This document shows, one piece after another, positions 62,165 to 64,000 of a stretch of 64,000 nucleotides of DNA. The translations under genes and the position numbers were made by a program. How positions within the stretch are numbered: the first letter of the stretch is position 1; each line of letters starts with the position of its first letter. The notes under the pieces are model-generated. The model was not told the DNA's origin, did not search any database, and saw nothing but the letters and a program-made list of their open reading frames with translations. The DNA lies in contig NC_134456.1 in NCBI RefSeq assembly GCF_047948215.1, positions 10,311,001 through 10,375,000 on the forward strand. The letters are read 5' to 3'. Source of the DNA: Lycorma delicatula. Lineage: Eukaryota > Arthropoda > Insecta > Hemiptera > Fulgoridae.

Positions 62165-63025
62165 ACTGCAGCACTCCTCCCACTAGGCAGTTAAATTACG
62201 CATTTTATTGTTGACGCGTTCATTGCATTAGTTTAGTTTTTTATTTGTTTGTGAAAAGTTTAATGTGTACCATGCCTCCCGAAATAAAGTGTACCTTCGT
62301 GAATAGCTGACTATTCAGAAGAAGAAGTACAATCCACATTTGGAAATGTAAATAAAGTGACTTCATCAAATAAGAAAGTGTTTCTTAAGGCACCTGCTCG
62401 CAATAAGGCCAATAAAGAAAGACTGCCAAATGTGTCTTTACCTCCTGAATCAAATTGTAACTCAATGGGGAACGTAGATTGAAGCTGTGCTTTTTTACAA
62501 TGAACATTTTGAGGCCATCAAAGGTGGTATTAAATGACTTTAATAGTGGAGAGGCTATGGCAGTTTGTCAATCCAAGAAAGCATTTAACGATTCTAGTAT
62601 AAAAAAAAAGTAGCTGTGATAAGCACTCATTTTTCAGACATACCTGCAAGTATTAAAAGGCTTGAAACTCAAGGTTTGGTGTTGACTAAATCTATTCAGT
62701 TAATGAATAAGATCCACCAAATGAACTCTGCATTGACAGAGGTATTCCTGTGGAATCTTAAAAAAAAATTTGAAAACATTTTGAACAATAACCCAGGCTT
62801 TGAACCTTGTGACAAATTGAGAGTTTTATTAATGGGACGGGTGAACTTTTACCAGAAATGATAAGTGCTAACATAGCACCCAAATTCAAATACTGCCCAG
62901 TTAACTCGGTGGATGTGGACCGATCCTTTTCCACTTGTAGAAATATTTTGAGTGATTGAAGACACAATCTTACTACTGAATATTTGGAATAGTACCTGAT
63001 TGTTTACGTTTACAATAGTAAAAAA
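62165..63025 (+). pseudogene. hAT-like / ZBED-type transposase relic
   Basis: The plus strand has a start region MPPEIKCTFVNS, then broken N-terminal frames. Next is the frame 62616-62861 with ISTHFSDIPASIKRLETQGL and MNKIHQMNSALTEVFL, then, after a frame change, SANIAPKFKYCPVNSVDVDR, SFSTCRNILSD and RHNLTTEYLE (about 62870-62990). That last part is the hAT dimerisation region, in which a V-D/N-V-E-R-S-F-S-x-x-K-x-x-L-S-D-R-R-x-x-L-T motif recurs (CGBP1-type proteins). A BED zinc finger could not be read. Several stops make it inactive. Confidence 0.72.
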
Positions 63026-63029
63026 AATG

Positions 63030-64000
63030 TAAAATAATTATTAATTATTGAATTTATCGATATGTTATTTAACAACTTACTGATTGCATGCCGATTTTGA
63101 AATAAAAAAAATAAAAATTATTATTTTTTTATTATTTAATGTTGCCTATTTTGACACTTTTCAAGCATATTTCAAGTTTTTTATATTGCATATAATCTGA
63201 TCTCTAATCATTATATTATTATTATTGCTATACATTATCATTATTAATTTGTGATCACTATTGTTTAATTGCATATTGATTAAATGTAAAATAAACATAT
63301 GGTGTATTCAGTTGTATTATAATATACTTGGTTTAACTGTTTGTTACATTGTAAAAAATGATTGAACCATATTATTGGTATAATTTATATTTGTTTTAAT
63401 ATAACATTTATGTAACTTATTATATAACTCAATTATATTAATGTTCTTACATTATAAGAAAAAATAACTTCTTTTTTTGATAGGCAGTATGCTCAGATTC
63501 ATTTACTTTCTTTTTATTCTTAATTAATGTAAATAAGTTACTGTCACGTTCCTCTTATTTGCTGAACCAGCTGATATTAATTATTATTCTACTCCATTGT
63601 TCTGTCACTATCGTTTAAAATGTTAACTTAAACATACCAAACAACCGTTCTAGCTAGACAGATTGATAAATATGTAATTTAAATGTATACTCAAACTATC
63701 TTCATATATATAAAATGCAATATAATTTAAATTTAATAAAGTTAATCTAGATACATCTCCAAATTAACTTTAATTACTATATCATCTTTGCATGTCACAT
63801 AACCTTTACAAATCACATAACCTTTCAGTGGCAAATGTGTAGTTACATGGATTTGAAAAGATCTTACAGAATTATTTTCCTTAATTGATCTATTAATTGT
63901 AATATTGCTAGCTGACTAATTGAAGGTATAGATATCTCAGAGCTAATAAATGATCAGGCAGGACGTCGTCCCACTGACATTTTAGCTTGCCGTAGTAATT
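63030..64000. other. AT-rich stretch to window end
   Basis: Nothing recognised. Confidence 0.5.

Overview
This window looks like AT-rich nuclear DNA of an arthropod, most likely an insect. It has spliced exons, many decayed insect-type transposons, tRNA-derived SINEs, and a telomere-like array ending in (TTAGG)3. A hemipteroid insect is a guess from the mix of repeats, not something the sequence proves. There are no prokaryotic operons, rRNA genes or CRISPR arrays. Nearly every recognisable protein is a transposon relic, and almost all of these carry stops or frameshifts, so the segment is a transposon graveyard rather than a gene-rich region.

Left part (1-31 kb). A non-LTR ORF1 relic with PHD and FP-type domains (minus, 0.6-1.4 kb) is followed by a R1-like LINE fragment (minus, 2.56-4.32 kb) joined to a mariner relic, a second mariner relic (7.4-7.9 kb), a LINE reverse-transcriptase relic (10.9-11.7 kb) and a R1-like 3' end with poly-A (12.6-13.36 kb). 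The only plausible host gene is on the plus strand: an exon at 13905-14057 and a terminal exon at 19197-19442, in compatible phase 0. The 5.1-kb intron between them holds a LINE tail, hAT and Tc1 relics and a 998-bp mariner-like element with 43-bp terminal inverted repeats. A small MITE with a perfect 23-bp hairpin lies at 23.4 kb and an inverted LINE tail at 25.6-26.2 kb. At 28.0-31.2 kb a FLYWCH/MULE transposase relic is split by a R1-like LINE with a clear 15-bp target-site duplication.

Middle (31.1-40 kb). A GC-rich segment of unknown role runs into a 4.9-kb array of GG-phased hexamers (TTCAGG, TTTAGG, TATAGG and variants). The array has a duplicated higher-order unit of about 1.85 kb, one internal strand switch, and three exact TTAGG units at its right edge. 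Beyond it are an unassigned GC-richer segment (38.1-38.8 kb) and a degenerate intron-containing gene that may be a piggyBac N-terminus.

Right part (40-64 kb). A mariner HTH relic, a long relic of an uncharacterised invertebrate repeat family (45.2-47.2 kb, minus), Harbinger (49.8-50.5 kb), Merlin (51.4-52.2 kb, minus), a DUF7869-type element (52.7-54.2 kb), a probable nuclear copy of mitochondrial nad4 (54.9-55.2 kb), a Penelope-like GIY-YIG end (58.4-59.1 kb, minus), a BEL/Pao retrotransposon lacking its RT core (59.4-61.7 kb) and a hAT-like relic (62.2-63.0 kb). A tRNA-derived SINE family recurs at least six times. All family names come from reading motifs by eye, with no database search.
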